From Amycolatopsis lurida (GTDB lineage Bacteria; Actinomycetota; Actinomycetes; Mycobacteriales; Pseudonocardiaceae), in NCBI RefSeq assembly GCF_900105055.1, contig NZ_FNTA01000004.1, forward strand, positions 992,001 to 1,056,000: a DNA stretch of 64,000 nt, in the 5' to 3' direction. Under the pieces are notes generated by a model, which saw only the letters and a program-made list of their open reading frames with translations, was not told the origin of the DNA and ran no database searches. Shown piece by piece: positions 35,707-44,793 of this stretch (the first letter of the stretch is position 1; every line of letters starts with the position of its first letter). Made by a program: the position numbers and the translations under genes.

Positions 35707-38274
35707 GTGGCACCCCGACCACCGTGGCGCGCGCTGCTCACGTGCGCCGCCGCGACGGCGATGACCTTCGCCGTCCTGCCGGCTCTGCCCGCCGGCGCGG
35801 CACCGACCGATCACGAATCCGAAGCCTCGACGATCTCCCAAGGCGCCGTCGAAAAGAACCACGCGGGCTACTCCGGCACCGGGTTCGTGAACTTCGACAA
35901 CGTCGCCGGCAGCTACGTCGAGTACACGGTGAACGCCGCACAGGCCGGAACCCAGACGCTGACCTTCCGCTACGCCAACGGAACCACGATCGACCGGCCC
36001 GTCTCCTTGAGCGTCAACGGCACCGCCGCCGGGACTCTGTCCTTCCCCGGCACCGGCGCGTGGACCACCTGGAAGACCGTCACCAAGGACGTCGCGCTGG
36101 CCGCCGGGGCCAACAAGATCCGCACCACCGCGACGACCGCGAACGGCGGGCCGAACGCGGACAAGCTCACCGTGAGCGGGGTGGTCGACGCCGAAGCGCC
36201 GACCCCGCCGAAGAACCTGGCCGCCAAGGACATCAAGGCCCGCAGCGCCACCTTCACCTGGGAGGCCGCGACCGACAACGTCGGCGTGGTCCGCTACGAC
36301 GTCATGCGCGGCGGCAACGTTCTCAAGACCGTCGACGGGAACACGCTCACCACCACCGTCGACGACCTGCAGCCGAACACGGCCTACGACATCTCGGTCG
36401 GCGCCTTCGACGCGGCCGGAAACCCCTCGCAGCAAAGCAATGTCGTCCAGTTCACGACACCGCCCAGCGGGGACACCACACCGCCGACGGTGCCGGGGAA
36501 CCTTCGCTCGACGTCGGTGACGGCGAACAGCGTCTCCTTGGCGTGGAACGCTTCCACGGACAACAGCGGCACGATCGCCGGTTACGACGTGTACCAGGGC
36601 ACCGCGAAGGTCGCGACGACGCCTTCGCTCGAAGCCACGGTGACCGGCCTGACGGCGAACACGTCGTACACGTTCACGGTGAAGGCGCGTGACCTCGACG
36701 GCAATGCCTCGGCCGCGAGCACCGCACTGACCGCGAAGACGAGCGGCGCGGCGGGCGGCGGGATTCCCGAGTACGACAAGGACATCACGAAGGCGGACCT
36801 CGCCTGGTCGGTCGACTTCCTGCCGGACGGCACGGCGCTGGCGACCGAACGGGACCGGTTCGAGATCCTGCGGATCACGCCGTCGGGCGAGAAGACCACG
36901 GTCGGCAAGGTACCGGGCGCGGTCGGCACCAACGGCGAGGGCGGCTTGCTCGGCATCGCGATCTCGCCGAACTACGCCACCGATCACGCGATCTACCTGT
37001 ACCACACGGCGTCCGGCGACAACCGGATCGTGAAGATGACCTACGAGAACGGAAAGCTGTCCTCGTCCTCGACGCCGGTGCTCACCGGGATCGCCAAGAA
37101 CCGTTACCACAACGGCGGAAGGCTGCGCTTCGGCCCGGACGGCAAGCTGTACGCCACCGTCGGCGACGGGCAGAACAAGGACACCGCGCAGAACAAGGGC
37201 TCGCTCAACGGGAAGATCCTGCGGGTCAACCCCGACGGATCGGCGCCGAGCGACAACCCGTTCTTCTCCACCGGCGGCAACGCCCGCTACGTGTGGAGCT
37301 TCGGGCACCGCAACCCGCAGGGCCTGGCGTGGGACTCCCGCGGCCAGCTGTGGGCTTCGGAGTTCGGTGACGGCAAACTGGACGAGCTCAACCTGATCCA
37401 GAAGGGCGGCAACTTCGGCTGGCCCCAGTGCGAGGGCACCAGCGGAACCTGCGGTGGCACGGTCGCGCCGAAGAAGACCTGGCCGACCAGTTCCGGCGGG
37501 CCGAGCGGGATCGAGATCGTCAACGACTGGATCTACGTCGCGGCCGTCACCAGCGAACAGCTCTTCGCCACGCAGATCAACGCGGCGGGCAACGGCGTCG
37601 GTTCGGTGCAGTCGCTGTTCTCCGGCCGCTGGGGCAGGCTCCGCTCGGTCACCAAGACCCCGGATGGCGGCCTGTGGGTCACCTCGACCAACGCGGACAA
37701 GAACGGCGGCACCCCGAGCGGGATCGACAACGTCGTGGTCCGGCTGAAGTTCCCCGGCGCCTCGCAGCCGGGAGCGTTCAAGCTGACCAGTTCGGCGTTC
37801 GCCGACAACGCGTCGATCCCGGACAAGTTCACCTGCGCCGGTGACGGCACCGCCGGCCAGGACACGTCCCCGCCGCTGGCGTGGGGCGCCGGGACGACCG
37901 GCGCCAAGGGATACGCGATCGTCTTCGCCGACGTGGCCAACAACGGCAACAAACTGCACTGGGCGATCTGGGACATCCCGGCGTCCTCGGGGTCCACGGT
38001 TTCACTGCCCGAGGGCCTGGGAGCGGGCTACACCGTCCCGAACCAGAACGGCGCCAAGCAGAAGGCCATGGGCAGCGGGGCGAACTCGCAGAAGTACTTC
38101 GGCCCCTGCCCCGGTGGCTCCAGCCATCCCTACACCTTCACGCTCTACGCCCTGAAGTCGGCGACGGTGCCGGGCTTGTCCTCGTCCTCGACGATGGCGC
38201 AGATCGAGACGGCGATCAAGAACGCGTCGACGGCCAACGTCACGCTACGCGGCAAATCCAGCGCCGCGTCCTGA
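35707..38274 (+). CDS. Secreted multidomain PQQ-type sugar dehydrogenase with PEBP domain
   Basis: 855 residues. A signal peptide (1-32, ending PAGAAP) is followed by a carbohydrate-binding module (about 40-160, YSGTGFVNFDNVAGSYVEY). Two fibronectin III domains span about 165-252 and 258-346. A six-bladed propeller of the soluble aldose sugar dehydrogenase family covers about 360-685: EGGLLGIAISPNYATDHAIYL, LRFGPDGKLYATVGDGQN, WSFGHRNPQGLAWD. The last 166 residues are a YbhB-type PEBP domain (SPPLAW, HWAIWDIPA, GSSHPYTFTLYAL). The propeller probably oxidises sugars outside the cell with PQQ; the binding modules would dock it on polysaccharide. The PEBP role is unknown. A true terminator follows. 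Confidence 0.88.
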   Translation: MAPRPPWRALLTCAAATAMTFAVLPALPAGAAPTDHESEASTISQGAVEKNHAGYSGTGFVNFDNVAGSYVEYTVNAAQAGTQTLTFRYANGTTIDRPVSLSVNGTAAGTLSFPGTGAWTTWKTVTKDVALAAGANKIRTTATTANGGPNADKLTVSGVVDAEAPTPPKNLAAKDIKARSATFTWEAATDNVGVVRYDVMRGGNVLKTVDGNTLTTTVDDLQPNTAYDISVGAFDAAGNPSQQSNVVQFTTPPSGDTTPPTVPGNLRSTSVTANSVSLAWNASTDNSGTIAGYDVYQGTAKVATTPSLEATVTGLTANTSYTFTVKARDLDGNASAASTALTAKTSGAAGGGIPEYDKDITKADLAWSVDFLPDGTALATERDRFEILRITPSGEKTTVGKVPGAVGTNGEGGLLGIAISPNYATDHAIYLYHTASGDNRIVKMTYENGKLSSSSTPVLTGIAKNRYHNGGRLRFGPDGKLYATVGDGQNKDTAQNKGSLNGKILRVNPDGSAPSDNPFFSTGGNARYVWSFGHRNPQGLAWDSRGQLWASEFGDGKLDELNLIQKGGNFGWPQCEGTSGTCGGTVAPKKTWPTSSGGPSGIEIVNDWIYVAAVTSEQLFATQINAAGNGVGSVQSLFSGRWGRLRSVTKTPDGGLWVTSTNADKNGGTPSGIDNVVVRLKFPGASQPGAFKLTSSAFADNASIPDKFTCAGDGTAGQDTSPPLAWGAGTTGAKGYAIVFADVANNGNKLHWAIWDIPASSGSTVSLPEGLGAGYTVPNQNGAKQKAMGSGANSQKYFGPCPGGSSHPYTFTLYALKSATVPGLSSSSTMAQIETAIKNASTANVTLRGKSSAAS

Positions 38275-38341
38275 GTCACGGCCGGGGTGTCCGGAGCGGC
38301 GCCGGGCACCCCGACCGTATCCAGTGTGAGCTGGAGGAAAG

Positions 38342-38377
38342 CCACCCCGCCCGGGATCTCCCGGCGGGGTGGTTTTT
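38342..38377 (+). terminator. Rho-independent terminator
   Basis: CCACCCCGCC (38342-38351) pairs with GGCGGGGTGG (38363-38372), followed by TTTTT (38373-38377). This is the clearest intrinsic terminator in the window and ends the sugar dehydrogenase gene four bases before the opposing TetR stop. Confidence 0.88.
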
Positions 38378-38380
38378 CGT

Positions 38381-38992
38381 TCACCAGCCGAACAGGTTCC
38401 GCATGATCCGCCCGCACCGCTCGGTCATCGCCGCGGCGTCCTGGTCCGGCTGGTCGATCCACCAGCTGATCAGCGAATCGACCACGCCGGTCCACACCTG
38501 CGCGATCGCCTCGATGTCGCGATCGTCGTCCAGGCCCCGTGAGCGCATCAGCTGGGCGGCGCCGACCAGCGCGAACCCGTCGAGCCGGTAGCGGTAGTCG
38601 ATCGCGACGCCGGCGATCTCACCCGTCGAAGGCACCGTCGGGTCGCGGAGCAGCTTCCAGGCGTACCGGTCGTTGTCGAACGTCTCGAAAATGGCCGAGA
38701 GCACCGCGAGCGGCATCCGTTCCGGCGGCTCGGCCTCCGCCGCCATCGTCTCGGCGACGCCTTCGGTCAGCCTGTCCCCCGCCCGGTGCAGGCAGGCGAG
38801 GTACAGCCCGTCCTTCGAGCCGAAGTACTGGTACAGCAAGGGTTTCGTGACACCGACCCGGCGGGCGATCTCCACCATCGACGCCCCGGCGTACCCGTTC
38901 TTGCCGAACTCCTCCGTCCCGGCGCGCACGATCTGGGTCTCCCGCTCCTCACGGGGCACCCCCTTCGTGCCGACGGCCCTTGCTTCTGTCAC
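38381..38992 (-). CDS. TetR-family transcriptional regulator
   Basis: 203 residues. The N-terminal helix-turn-helix is GTEEFGKNGYAGASMVEIARR followed by VGVTKPLLYQYFGSKDGLYL, the TetR pattern. The C-terminal ligand half (WKLLRDPTVPSTGEIAG, VDSLISWWIDQPDQD) is unassigned. It starts with GTG at 38992. A CTTACC-CTGA-GGTAAG inverted repeat ten bases upstream suggests autoregulation and control of the divergent sterol-desaturase gene. Confidence 0.92.
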   Translation of the reverse strand: MTEARAVGTKGVPREERETQIVRAGTEEFGKNGYAGASMVEIARRVGVTKPLLYQYFGSKDGLYLACLHRAGDRLTEGVAETMAAEAEPPERMPLAVLSAIFETFDNDRYAWKLLRDPTVPSTGEIAGVAIDYRYRLDGFALVGAAQLMRSRGLDDDRDIEAIAQVWTGVVDSLISWWIDQPDQDAAAMTERCGRIMRNLFGW

Positions 38993-39001
38993 GGCGGTTA
39001 T

Positions 39002-39017
39002 CTTACCCTGAGGTAAG
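39002..39017. promoter_or_regulatory. TetR operator candidate CTTACC-CTGA-GGTAAG
   Basis: Perfect 6-bp arms with a 4-nt spacer, between divergent TetR and sterol-desaturase genes. Further GGTAA/TTACC half-sites follow at 39028-39037, so two operators may be present. Confidence 0.6.
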
Positions 39018-39076
39018 TGACCCTCGGGTAAGTTACCTGATGGTCAGATAACGGGGGCGGACGAGGGAGAGGTGCG

Positions 39077-39955
39077 GTGGCGGATTTTCTTGCCCATCTG
39101 AGTGACCCGGTGCTGCTGGCGACACCGGTGTTCCTGCTGTTCGTCGCGATCGAGATCCTCGCGCTGCACGTGCTGGGCCACGACGACAACGTCATCGGCT
39201 ACAGCGTCAAGGACACCCGAACGAGCATGTCCATGGGCGCGGTGGCGGTGGTGATCAACGGTGTCTTCCGCATCGCCATGCTGTTCGTGTTCGCCGCCCT
39301 CTACGAACTGGCGCCGGTGAAGTTCAGCCCGCACGACTGGTGGACCTGGGTCCTGATGCTGCTGGGCCAGGAGATCGTCTTCTACGCCTACCACCGGGCG
39401 AGCCACCGTGTCCGGCTCATGTGGGCGGGCCACCAGGTGCACCATTCGAGCGAGCACTACAACTTCTCGACGGCGTTGCGGCAGAAGTGGACCCCGTACT
39501 TCCAGCTGCCGTTCTGGTCGATCCTCGCGCTGGCGGGCATCCCGCCGTGGATGATCCTCACCGGCCTGTCGATCGACCTCGTGTACCAGTTCTTCGTGCA
39601 CACCGAGAAGATCCGGAAGCTGCCGCGCTGGTTCGAGTACGTGTTCAACACGCCTTCACACCATCGTGTGCACCACGGCAGCGACCAGGAGTACCTGGAC
39701 GCGAACTACGGCGGCATCCTGATCATCTGGGACCGGATGTTCGGCAGTTTCGTGCCGGAGGGCAAGCGCCCGACGTACGGGCTGACCAAGAACGTCGAGT
39801 CCTACAACCTGCTCAAGGTCGGCTTCCACGAATACGGCTCGATCCTGCGCGACGTCCGCACGGCCGGGTCGTGGCGGGACAAACTCGGCTACGTGTTCGG
39901 CCCGCCGGGCTGGCAGCCCAGGGAGGCGCTAAGCGCTCCTGCGCAAAGCGGGTGA
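39077..39955 (+). CDS. Sterol desaturase / fatty acid hydroxylase family protein
   Basis: 292 residues with about four membrane helices. The eight-histidine di-iron pattern is complete: YHRASHR, HQVHHSSEHYN and SHHRVHHGSDQEYLD. The family hydroxylates or desaturates sterol-like or fatty-acyl lipids with oxygen. GTG at 39077 has GGGAGAGG upstream. It diverges from a TetR regulator that probably senses its lipid substrate or product. Its 3' end overlaps the 3' end of gpgS on the other strand by 27 bases. The exact lipid is unknown. Confidence 0.9.
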   Translation: MADFLAHLSDPVLLATPVFLLFVAIEILALHVLGHDDNVIGYSVKDTRTSMSMGAVAVVINGVFRIAMLFVFAALYELAPVKFSPHDWWTWVLMLLGQEIVFYAYHRASHRVRLMWAGHQVHHSSEHYNFSTALRQKWTPYFQLPFWSILALAGIPPWMILTGLSIDLVYQFFVHTEKIRKLPRWFEYVFNTPSHHRVHHGSDQEYLDANYGGILIIWDRMFGSFVPEGKRPTYGLTKNVESYNLLKVGFHEYGSILRDVRTAGSWRDKLGYVFGPPGWQPREALSAPAQSG

Positions 39956-40933
39956 GTTCTCCGGGCGGATCTCCGGCGGGAGGCTCTCCAGCGGCGGCCG
40001 CTGCGTGAGGGCCACATCGGTGAGCACAAGCTCCCGCTCGACGGACTCCCCCGCACCGCGCCGGAATTGAGCGAGCGACGTCGCCGGGGGCGCCGCGGAG
40101 ATCACCCGGCCGCCGCGTTCCAGCCGGTCCATCAGGGTCAGCATGATCTGCGCGGACATCCGGCCGAGTGCCTGCGTGCTCTGGTGGCGGTGGGTCCGGT
40201 GACCGAGGTCGACCTGCGCGAGCGCGTCCAGCCCGTGCAGTTCGAGCAGGTCGATCAGATGGCCGACCTCGACGCCGTAGTGCGTGACGAACGGGATGCC
40301 CTCGAGCACTTCGCGGCGTCCCGCGTACTCGCCGGCGAGCGGCTGCACGAAACCGGCCAGCTCCGGCCAGTACATGTTGAGCAGCGGACGGGCGACGAGT
40401 TCGGTGACGCGGCCACCGCCGTCGGGTTCGACGCCCGCCTCCCCGGCGAGCGGGCGGTGGTAGAAGCCTTTGACGTAGGCGATCCCCGGATCGGTCAGCA
40501 GCGGTCCGAGCAGACCGGTCACGTAATCCGCGGTGAAGTCGTGAAGATCGCCGTCGACGAAGACGACGAGGTCGCCGGTGGTCTCGGCGACGCCCTTCCA
40601 GAGCGCTTCTCCCTTGCCCGCCAGGCTTTCCAGCTCCGGGAACACCGAGTCCTGCGCGATGACGTCCGCTCCGGCCGCCCTGGCGACCTCGGCTGTCGCG
40701 TCCGTGGAATGGCTGTCCACCACCAGGATCTCGTCCACCAGGGGGAACCGTTCGACGAGTTCGCGCCGGATGGTGCCGACGATCGCGCCCACCGTCTCCG
40801 CCTCGTCGCGGGCCGGGATCACCACCGAAACCCGGGTCCCGCGTTTGGCGGCGACCAGCTCCGCCGTCCACCAGTCACCCGCCCGGCTGCTGCGCCGCGC
40901 GAGCCACGTGCCGACCTCCGCCGATACCCGCAT
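39929..40933 (-). CDS. gpgS: Glucosyl-3-phosphoglycerate synthase
   Basis: 334 residues, GT81-type glycosyltransferase. RVSVVIPARDEAETVGAIV starts the nucleotide-sugar fold. VVFVDGDLHDFTADYVTGLL carries the metal-binding aspartates. VKGFYHRPL, GEYAGRREVLEGIPF and HYGVEVGHLIDL are GpgS blocks, including the loop that binds 3-phosphoglycerate. It makes glucosyl-3-phosphoglycerate, the first step to glucosylglycerate and to methylglucose lipopolysaccharides in mycobacteria. ATG at 40933 has AAGGG upstream. The next enzyme (GpgP) is not in the window. Confidence 0.93.
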   Translation of the reverse strand: MRVSAEVGTWLARRSSRAGDWWTAELVAAKRGTRVSVVIPARDEAETVGAIVGTIRRELVERFPLVDEILVVDSHSTDATAEVARAAGADVIAQDSVFPELESLAGKGEALWKGVAETTGDLVVFVDGDLHDFTADYVTGLLGPLLTDPGIAYVKGFYHRPLAGEAGVEPDGGGRVTELVARPLLNMYWPELAGFVQPLAGEYAGRREVLEGIPFVTHYGVEVGHLIDLLELHGLDALAQVDLGHRTHRHQSTQALGRMSAQIMLTLMDRLERGGRVISAAPPATSLAQFRRGAGESVERELVLTDVALTQRPPLESLPPEIRPENSPALRRSA

Positions 40934-41019
40934 GGCTTCACCCTTCCGTCGAAGATCACCTCTCCGGCGATCTTCGAGGACGGCTGTTTCCATCGGTCGT
41001 CACCGCGGAAACCGCCGCG

Positions 41020-41943
41020 TTACGCCTGCCCGCCGCGGGTTAACGCCTGGGAGAGGACCTCACCGGTGCGGCGCTTCGCGAGGTAGAACGCCGCCTCGTG
41101 CGGTTTCGCCCCGTTGTCGACCGTGTAGCCGCTGTCCAGGACACCGTCGGCGCCGGGGAACAGCCCGCTGAGATCCGGCCGCGCGGCGACGAGATCGTCC
41201 CGGTCGGCCAGGTTCACCCAGCGCGCGACGCCGGGTGGGACGGACGGCGGCTGCGGACGGGTCCGTTCGTAGACCACCGTCCGCAGGCCCAGCGGTGAGC
41301 CGAGGGTGAGCAGCAGCGGTAGCGGACGGCCGTGCAGGTGGGCGGCTTCGTAGGCGACGACGGAACCGAGCGAATGCCCGACGATCACCTCGGTCTCCGG
41401 CCCGATGTGCTCGGCGACGCGCTCCTGCACGCGTTCCCGGATCGTCTCGTCGGTGAGGTACAGCGTCACCTGTTTGAGCGCCTTGACCACCACGCGTTCG
41501 GCGAACGCGACCCCGAGCCTCGCGAACGGCTTCAGCCGCACCAGCGCGTTCAGCACCGGACGGGCCGCCGCGCGTACCCCTTGGGTCTCCCCGGCCGGGC
41601 CGACGAGCTGGGCCAATTCGGCCTTCGCCCGCTCTCGGTCCGTCTCGCGGGACGCCGACTCGGCCGCGTTCCGGAGCCATTCCGCCGCCAGTGTCTCGGC
41701 GAGCGCCCACTCGTCCGCGGTCAGTTCGTCCGCGCCACCTTGCTGGCCGTCCTTGCGGAAAAGGTCGCCGTAGAAGGCCATCCGCGCGTCTCCGGGCCGG
41801 GCGTCGCGCCACACGGCGTCGGCGAGCGCGGCGTCGCCGGCGAGCCGGACACCGCCCGCGAGACTCGGCAGCCATTCGGCCTCGAGGGTATCGGCGGACT
41901 TCTGTTCCTGAGCGATGCCGTGCACCAGAACGATCCGAGCCAT
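41020..41943 (-). CDS. Alpha/beta hydrolase
   Basis: 307 residues. ARIVLVHGIAQEQKSADTLE gives the oxyanion-hole strand. EVIVGHSLGSVVAYEAAHLH is the nucleophile elbow with serine in GHSLG. DSGYTVDNGAKPHEAAFYL is near the expected catalytic histidine. A helical insert (about 65-150) covers the active site. It is not a secreted protein. Substrate unknown; lipase, esterase and peptidase are all possible. The ATG at 41943 is only 51 bp from the divergent caspase-STAND gene, with TACTGT five nt upstream. Shared promoter space suggests the two work together as effector partners (inference). Confidence 0.85.
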   Translation of the reverse strand: MARIVLVHGIAQEQKSADTLEAEWLPSLAGGVRLAGDAALADAVWRDARPGDARMAFYGDLFRKDGQQGGADELTADEWALAETLAAEWLRNAAESASRETDRERAKAELAQLVGPAGETQGVRAAARPVLNALVRLKPFARLGVAFAERVVVKALKQVTLYLTDETIRERVQERVAEHIGPETEVIVGHSLGSVVAYEAAHLHGRPLPLLLTLGSPLGLRTVVYERTRPQPPSVPPGVARWVNLADRDDLVAARPDLSGLFPGADGVLDSGYTVDNGAKPHEAAFYLAKRRTGEVLSQALTRGGQA

Positions 41944-41994
41944 GGCGCACAGTATCGCGGGCCGCCCTTGCCGGTGACCGTCCGATGAGACAAA

Positions 41995-44793
41995 GTGATC
42001 TCCGTGGGAGAGCGCAGGTCGTTGGTGGTCGCGTCGCAATGCGACTCACTGAACCTTCTCTCGTTCCTCCCCGACGCGGGGCATCAGGTGTCGACGGCCC
42101 TGCTCGATCCCGAGATCGGCGGATGCGTGCCCGCGCTCGAAGACGGCCGCGGCCTGCTCGTCGACCCGACCATGGTCGAGCTGGACGACGCGCTCGTGGA
42201 GGCCTTCGAGCGCGCCTCGGAAGACGAGGCGACGCTCTTCCTCTCGCTCGTCGGCCACGGCGAATACGCCGACGACGACTTCTACTTCCTCACCAAGGAC
42301 ACCGGCCTGCCGGTGGACAGCCGCCGGTCGTTCCTGTTCGCCCAGCGCATCAAAGAGCTGCTCGGCCGCTACTCGACGCTGGACGGGCTGGTGATCCTGC
42401 TCGACACCTGTCACGCCGGCATCGGGGCGAGGCAGGCGGGCCAACGCTGGCTGAGGATCGTCGGCGAAGCGGGCAAACGTTTCGACCTGCTCACCGCCTC
42501 GGACGACCGGGTCGCCGCCAACGGATGCTTCAGCCGGTCGCTCGTCTCGGTGCTGCGGTCGGGGCACGCGGAGTTCGGCGAACGCGTCCGGTGCGCGGAT
42601 CTCAAACGGGTGATCACCGGCCTGTGCCCGATGCAGACCGCCATCCACCTCGGTTTCGACGGCACCCGTGAGGTGACCGAGGCCGATCAAGGGCTGTGGC
42701 TCGCGCTGAACTCCTCCCCCGCTTGGCGGCGTTCCCCGCTGGCGGGGAACCCGGCCGCGCCCCGGATCGAACGGCTGACCGCGAACTACCGGCAGGATCC
42801 GAAACTCGGTGAGACCGTCGGACGTCTGCTCACCGGCGCCCGGCTGGTCGCGATCACGGGTGAAGCCGGCGCGGGGAAATCGACCATGCTGGCCGCGCTC
42901 GCCCGGCCGTCGGTGGCCGGTTCCTATGTGCCGCCCGACTTCCTGCACGGCGTCCTGTTCGCGAGCCGCGGCGACACGGCGGAGCGGCTCGCGCGGGAAC
43001 TCGCCCGCCAGTTGCGGCGCACCGTGCCCGGTTTCGCCGAAGCCGAGCAGGCGCACCATGCCGGGCTCGACGACGCCGTCCGCAGTGGTGCCAGCGTTTT
43101 CGACCTGGCGCTGCTCGGTCCACTTCGGACGCTCGCTCCACAGTGGACCGGAGCGCCGGTGCGGATCGCGATCGACGGGCTCGACGACCTCGACCCCGAC
43201 GTCCGGGAACGCCTGTACGGCCTCGTCCGCAGCCTTGCGACGGATCCGGGCCTGGAGCTGGTGACGACGGTCGTGGCGACGCGGGATCCGGCGCGCCTCC
43301 CGCCCGCGGCGGAGGTTCCCCTGATCCTGACCGGCGGTTTCGAGCCGCCCGGCGGAGGGTGGCCGACCGTGGATCCGCGGCCTGCTCCCGTGACACGGGA
43401 GCCGGAGCACATCGGCGGCTGGGGCGGCCAGGACACCGGTTCGCCGACCTCACCGAGGATCACCCCGGCCACGCTGATCATCGACGTCCCCGGTCAGCCG
43501 CCCGCCCACCACGAGCTGTCCTTCGGGCTTACGACCCTCGGCCGCAGCAGGAACGCCGCGATCCGGCTCGGGGACTCGCGGGTGTCCCGGCTGCACTGCA
43601 AGATCCGCTGGGACGGCACGAACGCGTGGCTGACCGACCTGGATTCCGCCAATGGCACCTTCGTCAACGGGCAGCGGGTGCCTGCCGCCACGCTGGCGCA
43701 TGGTGACGTGCTCCGGCTCGGCGATTCGACGGTCACCTTCATCAGCGTCACGCAGGTGGACGACCCGGAAGACGAAGACATGTCCGACGTCGAGCCGGGC
43801 ACCGGCGCGGTGGCCTCACCGCGGCCGGGACACGCGGTCCTGCTGGACCTGCTGACGCTGGCCGCCACCCGCGGGCCCATCCCGATCTCGATCCTCACCG
43901 CGGCGAGCGCGGCGGCGGGTGGACCGGATCGGCGGGTCCACGTCCGCGACTTCCTGGCCGGGCTCGGTGACTCGGTCAGCCGCACGCGAGCGGGCCTCGC
44001 CGACGAAACCGTCCTGTGGACCTCCGACGCGCCCGCACTTTCCCCAGATACGGTGACCCGGCTCCACGCCCGGCTGGCGGCGGCGACCTCGGAGGTGGCA
44101 CTCGTGGCCGGAGACGACGAGCCGACGCTGGAACAGGGCTACGCGGTGGCCAACGAGGCCGAGCACTTCTGGCTCGCCGGACTCCGCGAAGACGCCCTCG
44201 TCGCGTTGGAGCGCCGGGCGTCCCACATCCCCGTCGAGAACCGGGAACGCTGGGCGGCCTGGGCGAAGCGCGCCGAACGGGAGCTCGGCGAGACCGACCG
44301 GATGACGCTGCGCTGCAAGGCACGGCACGCGACGTGGACCGGCAAGGCGGGCGACGCGGCCGCGGCACTCGCCCGGTTCGAAGAGCTGCTTCCGATCGCC
44401 ACGGCCACCCTGTCGAGTGGCGACGAAGAGGTCTTGAGCATTCGCCACAACGTCGGATACCTCCGAATGGAACTCGGCCGCTTCGAAGAGTCCCGGGCGG
44501 CGTTCGAAGCCCTTGTCCGGGACGCCACCCACGCTCTCGGAGCCGGCCATCGCGAGACGCTGCACGCCCGGCACTTACTCGCGGTGGCGACCGGCAAGAC
44601 CGGGAAGGGGGAGGAAGCCCTCCGCCTCTCCAGGGAACTGCTGCCGCAGGCGAAACAGGCACTGGGCGACGACGAGATCGTCGGCCACGTGCGGCACAAC
44701 ATCGCGTTCTGGAGCGCCGAAATCGAGCAACCCCCCCCCCGTCGTTTCGGAGTATCGACAGCTCCTCGACGAAGCGAGGGGACGGCTGAGTGA
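41995..44793 (+). CDS. Caspase-like / STAND NTPase / FHA / TPR multidomain protein, frame broken near the 3' end
   Basis: 932 residues as read. A C14 caspase-like domain (1-240) has the dyad His88 (SLVGHGE) and Cys139 (LLDTCHAG). A STAND-type NTPase follows with Walker A GEAGAGKS at 289-296 and Walker B RIAIDGLDDLD at 390-400. An FHA domain (about 500-585, LGRSRN, SRLHCKI, SANGTFVNGQ) reads phosphothreonine. TPR-like repeats run from about 700. At 44731-44740 ten C shift the frame, so the protein ends after 20 unrelated residues, while the next frame continues the TPR for 80 residues. With nine C the protein would be 994 residues. GTG at 41995 is tentative; GTG at 42004 is close. It resembles bacterial death or defence proteins; the trigger is unknown. 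Confidence 0.8.
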   Translation: MISVGERRSLVVASQCDSLNLLSFLPDAGHQVSTALLDPEIGGCVPALEDGRGLLVDPTMVELDDALVEAFERASEDEATLFLSLVGHGEYADDDFYFLTKDTGLPVDSRRSFLFAQRIKELLGRYSTLDGLVILLDTCHAGIGARQAGQRWLRIVGEAGKRFDLLTASDDRVAANGCFSRSLVSVLRSGHAEFGERVRCADLKRVITGLCPMQTAIHLGFDGTREVTEADQGLWLALNSSPAWRRSPLAGNPAAPRIERLTANYRQDPKLGETVGRLLTGARLVAITGEAGAGKSTMLAALARPSVAGSYVPPDFLHGVLFASRGDTAERLARELARQLRRTVPGFAEAEQAHHAGLDDAVRSGASVFDLALLGPLRTLAPQWTGAPVRIAIDGLDDLDPDVRERLYGLVRSLATDPGLELVTTVVATRDPARLPPAAEVPLILTGGFEPPGGGWPTVDPRPAPVTREPEHIGGWGGQDTGSPTSPRITPATLIIDVPGQPPAHHELSFGLTTLGRSRNAAIRLGDSRVSRLHCKIRWDGTNAWLTDLDSANGTFVNGQRVPAATLAHGDVLRLGDSTVTFISVTQVDDPEDEDMSDVEPGTGAVASPRPGHAVLLDLLTLAATRGPIPISILTAASAAAGGPDRRVHVRDFLAGLGDSVSRTRAGLADETVLWTSDAPALSPDTVTRLHARLAAATSEVALVAGDDEPTLEQGYAVANEAEHFWLAGLREDALVALERRASHIPVENRERWAAWAKRAERELGETDRMTLRCKARHATWTGKAGDAAAALARFEELLPIATATLSSGDEEVLSIRHNVGYLRMELGRFEESRAAFEALVRDATHALGAGHRETLHARHLLAVATGKTGKGEEALRLSRELLPQAKQALGDDEIVGHVRHNIAFWSAEIEQPPPRRFGVSTAPRRSEGTAE
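44731..44740. repeat. Homopolymer of ten C at the frameshift
   Basis: A run of ten C in the TPR-coding region of the caspase-STAND gene. Loss of one C restores the long frame ending at 44980. Runs of this length are prone to slippage in replication and to base-calling error. Confidence 0.95.

Noticed and set aside
35689..37959. 756-codon frame antisense to the sugar dehydrogenase gene
   Set aside because: No recognisable domain; the forward strand has a signal peptide, five domains, a ribosome site and a terminator.
44731..44793. Treating the caspase-STAND gene as a plain intact gene ending at 44793
   Set aside because: The last 20 residues break the TPR pattern exactly at a C homopolymer, while another frame continues it. 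I report the frame as broken.
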